Shown here: positions 42,214 to 50,934 of the stretch, one piece after another
Layout: each line of letters opens with the position of its first letter
Numbering within the stretch: the stretch's first letter is position 1
Source of the DNA: Streptomyces olivoverticillatus
Lineage (GTDB): Bacteria > Actinomycetota > Actinomycetes > Streptomycetales > Streptomycetaceae
DNA: 64,000 nucleotides
Assembly: GCF_014203555.1 (NCBI RefSeq)
Contig: NZ_JACHJH010000005.1
Span: 452,752-516,751, forward strand
Direction of reading: 5' to 3'
Made by a program: the position numbers and the translations under genes
The notes under the pieces: model-generated
Databases searched by the model: none
Told to the model about the DNA's origin: nothing
The model's input: the letters and a program-made list of their open reading frames with translations, nothing else

Positions 42214-43134
42214 ATGGCAACGGCAACGCGGAGCTGGGCCCCACCGGGCCCGTACGACCTGGACCGCACCCTGCGCGTCCTGGCCCGCGGCCCCGGCGAC
42301 CCCGCCTTCCGCGCCGCACCGGACGGCTCCCTCTGGCGCGCCAGCCGCACCCCGGCCGGCCCCGGCACCCTGTGCCTGACCGTCCGGGACGGCGCCGTCC
42401 ACGGCCGGGCGTGGGGGCCCGGCGCCGCCTGGCTGCTGGAGACGCTCCCCACGCTGCTCGGCGCCGAGGACGACCCCGCCGCGTTCGTACCCCGCCACCG
42501 GCTCCTGGCCGAGGCGCACCGCCGCAACCCCGGGCTGCGGCTGGCCCGCACCGGCCTGGTCCTGGAGTCTCTGATCCCCTCGATCCTGGAGCAGAAGGTC
42601 ACCAGCGACGAGGCGTACCGCGCCTGGCGCCTGCTGCTGCAGCGCTTCGGCGAGCCCGCTCCCGGGCCGGCCGACGGCCCGGCCGCCCGGATGCGGGTCA
42701 TGCCGGATCCGCGGACCTGGGCGCTGATCCCGTCCTGGGAGTGGCACAAGGCGGGCGTCGACGCCAAGCGGTCGTCGACGATCCTGCGCGCGGTCCGCGT
42801 GGCGGCGCGCCTCGAAGAGGCGGCGGCCATGGACGAGACCCGCGCCGCCGCCCGCCTGCAGGCGGTCCCCGGCATCGGCCCGTGGACGGCGGCCGAAACG
42901 CTTCAGCGCAGCAACGGCGCGGCCGACGCGGTGACCACGGGCGACCTGCACCTGCCGAAGACCGTCGGCTATGCGCTGACGGGCGAGCGCGGCACGGACG
43001 ACGCGGGCATGCTCGAACTGCTCGCCCCGTACGCGGGACAGCGGCACCGGGCGTGCCGCCTGATCCTGCTGAGCGGGGTGACGCCCCCGCGCCGGGCGCC
43101 GCGCTTCTCGGTGCGCGACTTCAGCGGCATCTGA
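42214..43134 (+). CDS. DNA-3-methyladenine glycosylase II family (HhH-GPD) protein
   Basis: A 306-residue base-excision repair enzyme. The helix-hairpin-helix and catalytic region are LQAVPGIGPWTAAETLQRSN followed by TTGDLHLPKTVGYAL, whose Asp is the catalytic residue. SILEQKVTSDEAYRAW is the usual preceding helix. It should remove alkylated purines from DNA. ATG 42214 is 32 bases after the nucleotidyltransferase stop, so co-transcription is possible. The stop codon lies in the first unit of a 12-base tandem repeat. It is convergent with fbiB. Confidence 0.9.
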   Translation: MATATRSWAPPGPYDLDRTLRVLARGPGDPAFRAAPDGSLWRASRTPAGPGTLCLTVRDGAVHGRAWGPGAAWLLETLPTLLGAEDDPAAFVPRHRLLAEAHRRNPGLRLARTGLVLESLIPSILEQKVTSDEAYRAWRLLLQRFGEPAPGPADGPAARMRVMPDPRTWALIPSWEWHKAGVDAKRSSTILRAVRVAARLEEAAAMDETRAAARLQAVPGIGPWTAAETLQRSNGAADAVTTGDLHLPKTVGYALTGERGTDDAGMLELLAPYAGQRHRACRLILLSGVTPPRRAPRFSVRDFSGI

Positions 43135-43158
43135 AGCGGCATCCGAAGCGGCATCCGA
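43123..43158. repeat. Three 12-base tandem repeats over the glycosylase stop
   Basis: Three consecutive units of AGCGGCATCYGA cover 43123-43134, 43135-43146 and 43147-43158. The first unit ends in the TGA stop; in the other two that triplet is CGA. The repeat ends three bases before the stop of convergent fbiB. Confidence 0.85.
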
Positions 43159-43161
43159 GCC

Positions 43162-44481
43162 TCACCGCACCGCTATGAACGCCCCCGCGTCCCGGGCCGG
43201 CCGGGCGCCGGGCTCGGCCGCCGGGCGGCCGATCGCCACCGCACCCATCGGATCCCAGCCCTCCGGCAGCTCCAGGACCTCCCGCACCACGTCGCGGCAG
43301 AACATCGTCGAGGACACCCACGCCGACCCCAGCCGCTCGCTCGCCAGCGTGACCAGGAAGTTCTGCACGGCGGCACCGGCCGCCACGACGAACATCTCCC
43401 GCTCCGCCGTGCTGCGCCGCGCGTCCGGGTAGGCGTGGGAGCCCTCCGTCACCAGGCACGGCACCGCCAGGTACGGCGCGCGGCGCAGCACGTCCCCGCG
43501 GCGCACCCGCTTGGCGATGCTCTCCTCCGAGCGCCCGTCGGCGCGCAGGTCCGCGATCCAGGCGTCCCGCATCGCGTCCAGCAGCCGCACCCGCGACTCC
43601 TCGGACTCCAGCAGGACGAAGCGCCACGGCGTGGTGTGGTGCGGCGCCGGCGCGGTGACCGCGGCGGCGACGGCGCGCCGCACGGCCTGCGGGTCCACCG
43701 GCTCGTCGGCGAACTCCCGCACGGTGCGCCGCAGCGTCATCGCTTCCCGTACGGCCTCGGAGGCGCCCAGCCGGAACATGTCGTCCACGGCGGGCCGCAC
43801 CAGCTCGCGGGCGCCCTCCTCCTCGTCGCCCCCGGTGACGTGCCCCAGCCCGCGCACCACGGCCACCGGCAGCCCGCCGGCCTTGCCCTTGACCAGGTCG
43901 CCCGCGGCGGCCAGCTCGTCGGCGGTGGCGACGACGGTGGCGACCAGGGGGTTGCCGTGGGTGTCCGTGCCGCCGCGCAGGTCGTCCAGGACGCGCAGGC
44001 CCGCGGCGCCGATCGCGATGTCGGTCAGGCCCTTGCGCCAGGGCCGCCCGGAGGTGTCGGTGACGATCACGCCGACGTCCACACCGAGCGCGTCCCGCAC
44101 GCCGGTGCGGATGCGGCGGGCCGAGGCGTCCGGGTCCTCGGGCAGCAGCAGCACGGTGCCCGAGGGGGTGTTGGAGGCGTCGACGCCGGCCGCGGCCATC
44201 ACCAGGCCGAGCCGGTTCTCGACGATGCGCAGGGGGCCGCGCCGGGCCACCAGCCGGACGGACTCGGCATCGATCGCGGCCTCGCGGTCCGCCGCCTGCA
44301 CGATGCGGTCCTCGGCCTTGCTGACGATCTTCGAGGTGACGATCAGGACGTCGCCGTCGGCCAGGCCCGGCAGCCCCTCGGCGGTGGCCGCCAGCGTGAT
44401 GAGCTTGGCGAGGTCGTCCCCGGGCCGGACTTCGGGGATGCCGGGCAGCGCCCAGGCGCGGAAGCCGGGGGCCGTGCTCAT
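43162..44481 (-). CDS. fbiB: Bifunctional coenzyme F420-0:L-glutamate ligase / nitroreductase-type reductase
   Basis: FbiB finishes coenzyme F420: it adds the glutamate tail and its C-terminal FMN domain reduces dehydro-F420-0 (known for actinobacteria). This 439-residue protein has both parts. The N-terminal CofE domain (about 1-245) has DVLIVTSKIVSKAEDRIV, DTSGRPWRKGLTDIAIG and DELAAAGDLVKGKAGG. The C-terminal nitroreductase domain has LRRTVREFADEPVDP, APHHTTPWRFVLL and SERLGSAWVSS. ATG 44481 overlaps the fbiA stop (ATGA). The fusion is typical of actinobacteria. Confidence 0.96.
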   Translation of the reverse strand: MSTAPGFRAWALPGIPEVRPGDDLAKLITLAATAEGLPGLADGDVLIVTSKIVSKAEDRIVQAADREAAIDAESVRLVARRGPLRIVENRLGLVMAAAGVDASNTPSGTVLLLPEDPDASARRIRTGVRDALGVDVGVIVTDTSGRPWRKGLTDIAIGAAGLRVLDDLRGGTDTHGNPLVATVVATADELAAAGDLVKGKAGGLPVAVVRGLGHVTGGDEEEGARELVRPAVDDMFRLGASEAVREAMTLRRTVREFADEPVDPQAVRRAVAAAVTAPAPHHTTPWRFVLLESEESRVRLLDAMRDAWIADLRADGRSEESIAKRVRRGDVLRRAPYLAVPCLVTEGSHAYPDARRSTAEREMFVVAAGAAVQNFLVTLASERLGSAWVSSTMFCRDVVREVLELPEGWDPMGAVAIGRPAAEPGARPARDAGAFIAVR

Positions 44482-45437
44482 GCCCGTACCTCCCCGGCCA
44501 GCGCCAGTGCCTCGGCCGCCATCTTCGCCGTGGCGTCGGTGTCGGTCATCATCAGCGGCACCGCGCGGCAGCGGATGCCCGCGGCCTCGACCTCGGCCAC
44601 CGCCTGCGCGTCGACGGTGTCCACCAGCCAGCCGTCCAGCAGATCGGAGCCGTAGTGCCGGGCGACGGCCGCGGCGGTGGACTCGACGCCGACGGCGGCC
44701 AGCACCTTGTCGGCCATGCCGCGCACCGGGGAGCCGCCGACGATGGGGGAGAGGCCGACGACGGGTGCGTCCGCGGCGGCGACGGCCTCGCGGATGCCGG
44801 GCACGGAGAGGATGGAGCCGACGCTGACGACGGGGTTGGACGGCGGGAAGAGGATGACGTCGGCGGCGGCGAGGGCTTCGAGCACGCCAGGCGCGGGCTT
44901 GGCCTCCTCCGCGCCGACCGGCACGATCGCGTGGGCGGGCACCTCGGCCCGCAGCCGCACCCAGTACTCCTGGAAGTGGACGGCCTTGCGGGCGCCCTCC
45001 AGGTCCACCAGGACATGGGTCTCGACGCGGTCGTCGGTCATCGGCAGCAGCCGCACGCCCGGCTGCCACCGGGCGCACAGCGCCTCGGTGACCGCGCTCA
45101 GCGGATATCCGGCGGCCAGCATCTGGGTGCGCACGATGTGCGTGGCGAAGTCGCGGTCGCCCAGGCCGAACCACTCGGGGCCCACGCCGTAGGCCGCGAG
45201 CTCCTCCTTCACGGCGAAGGTCTCGCCGGCGCGGCCCCACCCCTGCTCCTCGTGGATGCCGCCGCCGAGCGTGTACATCACCGTGTCGAGGTCGGGACAG
45301 ACCTTGAGACCGAAGAGGTGGATGTCGTCACCGGTGTTGCCGATGACGGTGATGTCCGCGTCGGGGACTGCTGACTTGAGGCCACGGAGGAAGCGGGCGC
45401 CCCCGATCCCGCCGGCCAGAACCACAATGCGCTGCAT
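44478..45437 (-). CDS. fbiA: Phospho-enolpyruvate/2-phospholactate transferase of F420 biosynthesis
   Basis: FbiA/CofD joins an activated 3-carbon acid to the deazaflavin Fo, giving (dehydro-)F420-0. The 319-residue protein begins IVVLAGGIGGARFLRGL and contains IGNTGDDIHLFGLKVCPDLDTVMYTLGG, EEWFGLGDRD-like sequence (EWFGLGDRDFATHI), VLFPPSNPVVSVGSIL-type sequence and GLSPIVGGSPVRGMADK, all conserved. ATG 45437 is used; its stop overlaps the fbiB start by four bases, so the pair is coupled. fbiC (Fo synthase) is not in the window. Confidence 0.96.
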   Translation of the reverse strand: MQRIVVLAGGIGGARFLRGLKSAVPDADITVIGNTGDDIHLFGLKVCPDLDTVMYTLGGGIHEEQGWGRAGETFAVKEELAAYGVGPEWFGLGDRDFATHIVRTQMLAAGYPLSAVTEALCARWQPGVRLLPMTDDRVETHVLVDLEGARKAVHFQEYWVRLRAEVPAHAIVPVGAEEAKPAPGVLEALAAADVILFPPSNPVVSVGSILSVPGIREAVAAADAPVVGLSPIVGGSPVRGMADKVLAAVGVESTAAAVARHYGSDLLDGWLVDTVDAQAVAEVEAAGIRCRAVPLMMTDTDATAKMAAEALALAGEVRA

Positions 45438-45470
45438 GGGGGCAGTCTGTCAGCAGCCGCCCGGCGGCAC

Positions 45471-45488
45471 GGCACCCGGAGGGGTGCC
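45471..45488. terminator. Small hairpin between cysteine dioxygenase and fbiA
   Basis: A 7-bp perfect stem (45471-45477 with 45482-45488) has a GGAG loop, 14 bases after the cysteine dioxygenase stop on the minus strand. It is a plausible weak terminator separating that gene from fbiAB. Confidence 0.5.
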
Positions 45489-45501
45489 CGTCACATGCCC
45501 G

Positions 45502-46005
45502 TCACAGCGCGGCGGCCTCGGCCGAGGGCCGGGCGGCGGCGCCGCAGTGCGGGCGGTGCATCGGCATCTCGGTGAGGCCGGGGAAGTAGACGTGCAGGCT
45601 GACGGCCGGCTCCAGGGAGTCGTTGACGACCTCGTGGGCGTAGCCGGGCGCGAAGACGCGCTGGGCGCCCGCGCCCAGCACTCGGCGCGCGCCGGTGGAG
45701 CGCTCGGTGAGCTCGCCCTCCAGGACGGTCAGCACGCCGGAGGAGCGGCCGTGGTCGTGGAGCCCGCTGCCCTGGCCGGGCACCCAGCTCAGCAGCCACA
45801 CCTCGTAGCCGGGGCCGGTGCGCAGCCGGTGGTACCAGCGGGTGACGGCGTCGTAGCGGACGAGGTGGGCCCAGGCGGCGCGGTCGGCGGCGACGGCGCG
45901 GGCCAGGCCCGCGAACTCGGCGACGGTGGCGGGGTGGGCGGCGGGCGGCGGCATCAGGTGCGGGATGGCGAGCGGGTCACCGGCGATCTGGACGTCGCTG
46001 TTCAT
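45502..46005 (-). CDS. Cysteine dioxygenase, type I (cupin)
   Basis: A 167-residue cupin. Metal-site motifs are GLHDHGRSSGVLTVLEGEL (His pair) and a third His in PGYAHEVVN, with RYDAVTRWYHRL upstream as in bacterial cysteine dioxygenases. It should oxidise L-cysteine to cysteine sulphinate with iron; a related thiol dioxygenase activity is possible. The C-terminus has HRPHCG. ATG 46005 is used. It is divergent from whiB, with a long shared intergenic region. Confidence 0.88.
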   Translation of the reverse strand: MNSDVQIAGDPLAIPHLMPPPAAHPATVAEFAGLARAVAADRAAWAHLVRYDAVTRWYHRLRTGPGYEVWLLSWVPGQGSGLHDHGRSSGVLTVLEGELTERSTGARRVLGAGAQRVFAPGYAHEVVNDSLEPAVSLHVYFPGLTEMPMHRPHCGAAARPSAEAAAL

Positions 46006-46470
46006 ATGCGTTCGGTTCCTCGGCGAAAGTGCTGGGGCGGCGCGGTGCTGTGGCGGGATGCATCGATTGCGGATGCATACGAGCGCGTACGGGCGCAGGG
46101 GCGTGCGGCACGAAGCCGGCCGGAAGTGCGACCGTGCGGGCGGGGAGAATCAGCCGGAGCTCTGGGGCATCAACAGCTGGAACAGCGACAGCGCGCCTGG
46201 GCAGCACAGCGGGACCCGTAGGCACGGGTCAGGCTGAGGTTCCGCATGGCGGAAGCCATGGGGAAAGAGGTCGCTGGCATGCCGACAAGGAGACCGGCTC
46301 GACGGCGCCCCTGTCAACCGCATGTCCGTTTTGGCGTCAATCGTTCACTCTATCGGTTACTGAGCGGGACGAAAGGTTTCCGTTCCGTGAGGACCGGACA
46401 AGGGCCGTGCATCCAAAGCCACCCGTTAAGCCGTGATGCAACGGCTTCGCCCTGCTTGACGTCCTCTTTT

Positions 46471-46503
46471 CCGAGGGTCCCCCGAGGGTTTCCCGAGTGA
46501 GGG
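46471..46503. repeat. Three 11-base direct repeats upstream of whiB
   Basis: Units begin with CCGAG at 46471, 46482 and 46493. The first two are CCGAGGGT plus three pyrimidines; the third diverges. The 11-base period equals about one DNA turn, so a protein could contact all units from one face of the helix. An operator role is inference. Confidence 0.6.
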
Positions 46504-46615
46504 ACGGGGCACCTGTGGCGGCCGAGGGAAGTGTCCACTCTTGTGGCGATTTGGCAACTTTACGCTCAGCCTTGGTTCCGCAGAGTGAATAAGGGGCTCA
46601 ATAGCAGATCCCGGC

Positions 46616-46645
46616 TTGACTGGCCCGGATCGCCGCACTTGTAAT
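46616..46645 (+). promoter_or_regulatory. Candidate whiB promoter
   Basis: TTGACT at 46616-46621 and TGTAAT at 46640-46645 are separated by 18 bases, close to a housekeeping sigma-factor promoter. Transcription would start about 65 bases before the whiB ATG. A GTGTC half-site (GACAC on the other strand), the core recognised by WhiA, lies just downstream. Confidence 0.5.
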
Positions 46646-46716
46646 TTCACTCGTGTCGTTCTGCCGCAACTGATCGCGGCAGCACACGGGGACGCAATGA
46701 CAGACGAGGGGCGCAC

Positions 46717-46980
46717 ATGACCGAGCTGTTCCAGCAACTGCTGGTCGAGGAGGCGGACGAGGAGCTCGGCTGGCAGGAGCGCGCACTGTGCGCTCAGACC
46801 GACCCCGAGTCCTTCTTCCCCGAAAAGGGCGGATCCACGCGTGAGGCGAAGAAAGTCTGCCTTGCCTGTGAAGTCCGTTCCGAATGCCTTGAGTATGCCC
46901 TGGCCAACGATGAACGCTTCGGAATCTGGGGCGGTTTGTCCGAACGTGAGCGCCGCCGCCTCAAGAAGGCCGCGGTCTGA
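46717..46980 (+). CDS. whiB: Sporulation transcription factor WhiB
   Basis: An 87-residue Wbl-family iron-sulphur protein. The four cysteines that bind a 4Fe-4S cluster are in WQERALCAQTD and KKVCLACEVRSEC. The GIWGG turn and basic C-terminus RERRRLKKAAV follow. The sequence is essentially the WhiB of Streptomyces, which acts with WhiA to control sporulation septation genes. ATG 46717 is used. A strong terminator lies downstream at 47095-47133. Confidence 0.98.
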   Translation: MTELFQQLLVEEADEELGWQERALCAQTDPESFFPEKGGSTREAKKVCLACEVRSECLEYALANDERFGIWGGLSERERRRLKKAAV

Positions 46981-47094
46981 CGGTCACGGTCCGAGACCGA
47001 CGTCACGACCTGACGACATGTCTTACCCAGGGCTCGCCAAGGGGAATGAAGGGCCGCCCGGTCCGCACACTCCCGCACCACGCTTCATACCGCA

Positions 47095-47133
47095 CGGTCC
47101 GCCTCTCGCGCCCCGCAAGCGAGAGGCGGACCG
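47095..47133 (+). terminator. Terminator after whiB
   Basis: A perfect 15-bp stem (47095-47109 with 47119-47133) with a 9-base loop sits between whiB and the glycosyltransferase gene, ending 24 bases before the GTG start of the latter. Confidence 0.88.
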
Positions 47134-47157
47134 CTGTGTTCGCAGCCACTAGGGTGG

Positions 47158-50100
47158 GTGGCCGTCCGAGACGTACCGACGCCTCCCGGGGCGCTCACAC
47201 GTCCACCGCAGCCCACTGAACCGGGGCCCGTACCTGCCATGTTCGACCCCACCATCCCCCCGGCGTTCCCCCGGCACGTCGTCACCGCCGTGCTCGTCGC
47301 CCACGACGGCGCGCGCTGGCTGCCCGACGCCCTCTCCGGCCTGCTCGGCCAGGAGCGGCCGGTGCAGCAGGCGGTCGCCGCGGACACCGGCAGCGCCGAC
47401 CACTCCGCACAGCTGCTCGCCGACGCCCTCGGCGACGACAAGGTCCTGCACCTCGCCCGCCGCGCGGGCTTCGGCACGGCCGTCGACGAAGCCGTCCGCA
47501 CGGCCGCCAGGCTCACCGCCGAGGAGCTCCCCTACCTCAAGAGCTCCAGCGGCTGGGACCCCGTCGGCCGTACCTGGCGCGAGAACGGCCAGGATCCGTC
47601 CGACCCCTCCGGCGCGTACGACTCCTACGACTCGCGCCGGACGGACCTCGAGCCCGTGCAGTGGCTCTGGCTCCTGCACGACGACTGCGCCCCCGACCCC
47701 GCGGCCCTGCACGAACTGCTGCGCGTGGCCGACTCCGACCCCCACGCCGCCGTCGTCGGCCCCAAGCTGCGCAGCTGGTACGACCGCAGGCAGCTGCTGG
47801 AGGTCGGCGCCTCCATCGCCCGCAGCGGCCGCCGCTGGACCGGCCTGGAGCGCCGCGAGCAGGACCAGGGCCAGCACGACCAGGTGCGCCCCGTCCTGTC
47901 CGTCTCCACCGCGGGCATGCTCGTGCGCCGCGACGTGTGGGAAGAGCTCGGCGGCTTCGACCCCCGCCTGCCCCTGATGCGCGACGACGTCGACCTGTGC
48001 TGGCGCGCCCACGCCGCCGGACACCGCGTCCTCGTCGCCCCCGACGCCGTCCTGCGGCACGCCGAGGCATCCGCCCGCGAGCGCCGCCCCGTCGACTGCG
48101 TGGGCCGCAGACCGGCCAACCCGCACCGCGTCGACAAGGCCGGCGCCGTCTACACCCTGCTCGCCAACAGCCGGGGCCCCCTGCTGCCCTACGTCATGCT
48201 CCGCGTGGTGCTCGGCACCCTGCTGCGCACCCTCGGCTACCTCGTCGGCAAGGCCCCCGGACAGGCGCTCGACGAACTCGCCGGCTTCGCGGGCATCCTG
48301 CTGCGCCCCGGGCGCATCCTCGCGGCGCGCAAGCGGCGCGGGCGGCCGAAGACCCCGCCCGGCGAGCTGCGGCCGCTCTTCCCGCCGCCCGGAGCCACCC
48401 TCCGCGCCACCGTCGAACAGCTCGCCAGCGACTTCGGCGCCCGTGCGGACGACGGCCAGTCCTCCGCCGGACGCCACGGCGCCGTCGAATCCGGCCCCGG
48501 CGGCGATGACGCCGACTACCTGGAGATCGAACAGTTCACGCGGCTCAAGCGCATCGCGCGCAGACCCGCCCCCGTCCTCTTCGCCCTCCTGCTGCTCGTC
48601 TCCGCCGTGGCCTGCCGCGGCCTGTTCGGCGGCGGCTCCCTCTCCGGCGGCGCCCTGCTGCCCGTACCCGACCACCTCTCCGGGCTCTGGTCGGCCTACA
48701 CCGCGGCCTGGCACCCCGTCGGCACCGGCAGCACCGCGGGCGGCCCCCCGTACGCGGCCGTCCTCGCCGCCCTCACCACGCTCTGCCTCGGCTCCACCGG
48801 CTTCACCCTCACCCTGCTGCTGGTCTGCTCGGTGCCCCTGGCCGGACTTACCGCCTACTTCGCCTCCCGCCCCCTGGTCTCCTCCCGGCTGCTGCGCGCC
48901 TGGGCGAGCGTCGCCTACGCCTTCCTGCCCGCCGCCACCGGCGCCCTCGCCACCGGACGGCTCGGCACCGCCGTGCTCGCCGTGCTGCTGCCGCTCATGG
49001 CACGCGCGGCCGTCACCGCCGGCGGCTTCCGGGACCCGGCCGCGCGCCCCGGCTGGCGCGCCTGCTGGACGTACGCCCTCCTGCTCACCGTCACCACCGC
49101 CTTCACCCCCGTGGTGTGGCCGCTGGCGCTGCTGCTGGGACTGGGCGTGCTGGCGCTGCGCGCCCGCAGCACCGCCGCGAGCCTGGCCGTGTACGGCCCA
49201 CGCCTGCTTGCGGCCACGGGCACCCCCCTCGTCGTCCTCGCGCCGTGGTCGCTCGGCCTGTTCACCGACCCGGCCCGCTTCCTCACCGAGGCCGGACTGG
49301 ACTACGGGCACGGCACCGCCTCCGCCCTGCAGCTGCTCGCGGCCGACCCGGGCGGCCCCAAGACCCTCGGCTGGCTGCTGCTCCTCGGCGTCGTCCTCGC
49401 CGCGCTCGCCGCCCTGCTGCGCCCGGACCGGCAGTCCGCGATCCGTACCGCCTGGGCCGTGGCGCTCACCGGACTGCTGTGCGCTGCTCTGTGGGGGCAC
49501 CTCCCAGCGGTAGCTGGGGGACGCTCGGCCTGGGCCGGGCCCGCCACCCTCCTCTACGGCCTCGGCCTGCTGGCCGCCGCGGCCGTCGGCGCCGAGGGCT
49601 CGCGCGAGCGGGTTGCCGCGCTCAGCTTCGGCTGGCGGCAGCCCGTCGCGGGCCTGATCGCACTGGCCGCCGGGGCCGCCCCGCTGGTCGCCGCCGGCGC
49701 CTGGATGGTCACCGGCGCCGACGGGCCGCTGGAGCGCCGGGACCCGGTCCAGGTGCCCGCGTTCGTCGCCGAGGAGGCCGGCACCCGCGACCAGCCCCGC
49801 ACCCTCGTGCTCGGCGGGGAGGAGGGCCGGGTCGCCTACACCCTCGTCCGCGGCTCCGGAGCACGCCTGGGCGATGCCGAACCGTCCGCGGCCGCGGGCC
49901 GCGACAAGCGGCTCGACGCCATGGTCGCGGGCCTCGTCGCCGGCTCCGGCGCCGACCAGGCGGGCCGCCTCGGCGACTACGCCGTCGGCTATGTGCTCGT
50001 CCGCGACAGCGCACCCAAGTCCATGGGCCGCGTCCTGGACGCCACCCCCGGCCTGACCCGGCTCAGCTCGCAGGACCGCAGCTCGCTGTGGCGGGTCGAC

Positions 50101-50934
50101 CGGCAGGTCGCCCGCGTCACGATCGTCGGCGGTACGGGCCGGCAGGACGCACAGGCGAGCGCACCGGTGGCGGTGGCCTCCGGGCCCGTCGAGGCGCACA
50201 CCACCATCCCCGCGGGCGCCGGCGACCGGGTGCTGCGCATCGCCGACAAGGCCGCGCCCGGCTGGCGGGCCACGCTCGACGGCAAGCCGCTGAGCCGCAC
50301 CACCGTCGACGGCTGGGCCCAGGGCTTCCGACTGCCCTCCGGCGGCGGCAAGCTGGCCCTGACCTACGAAGCGCCCACCGGCCGCACGGTCTGGCTGTGG
50401 ACGCAAGGAGCGCTCGCGCTCGTCCTCGTAGTCCTCGCGCTGCCGGGCCGCCGCCGGCAGGTCGACGACGACCTGCCGGAGGCCGAACCGGCCGCGCCCG
50501 TGGCGGAAGCGGCCGTACCGGCGCAGCCCGCCGCGGGGGAGGGCCGCCGGGCCCGCAGGCTCCGGGCGGCCGCGCAGGCCGCCGCCCCCGAGGCGCCCGA
50601 GGTGCCCGAGCCCCCCGCCCCGGCCCCCGCCGCCGATCCCTACGAGCCCGTGGCCGCACCCGACGCGGATCCCTACGCCGCCGTGCCGCATCAGCAGCAG
50701 TACGCCGAGTGGGAGGCGTACTACGGGCAGCAACAGCCCTATCAGGAGGGCGGCTACGGCTACGACGGCTCGTACCAGCAGCAGTACCCGGCCTCCTACG
50801 ACGACGGCACCGGCGGCACCGGCGGCGCCTACGACCCGTACGGCTACGGGCAGATCCCCGAACAGGGCCAGCCCTACGACACGACGTACGGCGGTGGCAG
50901 CCACCCCCGCCGTGACGGGAGCGAGCAGCAGTGA
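47158..50934 (+). CDS. Large glycosyltransferase family 2 membrane protein
   Basis: A 1258-residue protein in three parts. An N-terminal GT2 domain (about 40-330) has VTAVLVAHDGARWLPDAL, LWLLHDDCAPDP (acidic metal motif) and LPLMRDDVDLCWRAHAAGH. A central part (about 480-840) has many membrane helices. The extracellular C-terminal part is a beta-rich domain (RVLRIADKAAPGWRATLDG), then a last helix and a Tyr/Gln/Gly-rich tail (YGQQQPYQEGGYGYDG). It should add sugars to a lipid-linked or wall polymer. Start is GTG 47158; ATG 47239 is an alternative. A small palindrome is inserted in frame at 49491-49521. It overlaps the DUF5719 gene by 4 bases. Confidence 0.9.
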   Translation: MAVRDVPTPPGALTRPPQPTEPGPVPAMFDPTIPPAFPRHVVTAVLVAHDGARWLPDALSGLLGQERPVQQAVAADTGSADHSAQLLADALGDDKVLHLARRAGFGTAVDEAVRTAARLTAEELPYLKSSSGWDPVGRTWRENGQDPSDPSGAYDSYDSRRTDLEPVQWLWLLHDDCAPDPAALHELLRVADSDPHAAVVGPKLRSWYDRRQLLEVGASIARSGRRWTGLERREQDQGQHDQVRPVLSVSTAGMLVRRDVWEELGGFDPRLPLMRDDVDLCWRAHAAGHRVLVAPDAVLRHAEASARERRPVDCVGRRPANPHRVDKAGAVYTLLANSRGPLLPYVMLRVVLGTLLRTLGYLVGKAPGQALDELAGFAGILLRPGRILAARKRRGRPKTPPGELRPLFPPPGATLRATVEQLASDFGARADDGQSSAGRHGAVESGPGGDDADYLEIEQFTRLKRIARRPAPVLFALLLLVSAVACRGLFGGGSLSGGALLPVPDHLSGLWSAYTAAWHPVGTGSTAGGPPYAAVLAALTTLCLGSTGFTLTLLLVCSVPLAGLTAYFASRPLVSSRLLRAWASVAYAFLPAATGALATGRLGTAVLAVLLPLMARAAVTAGGFRDPAARPGWRACWTYALLLTVTTAFTPVVWPLALLLGLGVLALRARSTAASLAVYGPRLLAATGTPLVVLAPWSLGLFTDPARFLTEAGLDYGHGTASALQLLAADPGGPKTLGWLLLLGVVLAALAALLRPDRQSAIRTAWAVALTGLLCAALWGHLPAVAGGRSAWAGPATLLYGLGLLAAAAVGAEGSRERVAALSFGWRQPVAGLIALAAGAAPLVAAGAWMVTGADGPLERRDPVQVPAFVAEEAGTRDQPRTLVLGGEEGRVAYTLVRGSGARLGDAEPSAAAGRDKRLDAMVAGLVAGSGADQAGRLGDYAVGYVLVRDSAPKSMGRVLDATPGLTRLSSQDRSSLWRVDRQVARVTIVGGTGRQDAQASAPVAVASGPVEAHTTIPAGAGDRVLRIADKAAPGWRATLDGKPLSRTTVDGWAQGFRLPSGGGKLALTYEAPTGRTVWLWTQGALALVLVVLALPGRRRQVDDDLPEAEPAAPVAEAAVPAQPAAGEGRRARRLRAAAQAAAPEAPEVPEPPAPAPAADPYEPVAAPDADPYAAVPHQQQYAEWEAYYGQQQPYQEGGYGYDGSYQQQYPASYDDGTGGTGGAYDPYGYGQIPEQGQPYDTTYGGGSHPRRDGSEQQ
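49491..49521. repeat. Small palindromic repeat inserted in frame in the glycosyltransferase gene
   Basis: The G-run, CACCTCCCAGC, GGTA loop, GCTGGG and G-run make a 6-bp core stem (49503-49508 with 49513-49518). It is translated as WGHLPAVAGG between two hydrophobic segments at about residue 778. It resembles the intergenic element at 4714-4756 read from the other strand, so both belong to a dispersed repeat family. Confidence 0.7.

Larger units (their letters stand above)
46006..46716. promoter_or_regulatory. Long divergent intergenic region upstream of whiB
   Basis: This 711-base region carries no supported gene; the open frames in it are short, lack ribosome sites and have the wrong composition. 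It is AT-richer than the surroundings from about 46310 to 46700. It contains three 11-base units at 46471-46503 and a promoter-like TTGACT/TGTAAT pair at 46616-46645. In Streptomyces whiB is known to have a complex, developmentally controlled promoter region, which fits the length. Confidence 0.6.

Noticed and set aside
46029..46500. Short open frames upstream of whiB
   Set aside because: No ribosome sites, Arg/Gly-rich composition and no conserved features; the stretch is better read as promoter and leader.
47149..50904. 1251-codon minus-strand open frame over the large glycosyltransferase
   Set aside because: The composition is that of an antisense shadow (runs of Gly, Ala, Gln, Glu). The plus strand has clear GT2 motifs and membrane helices.
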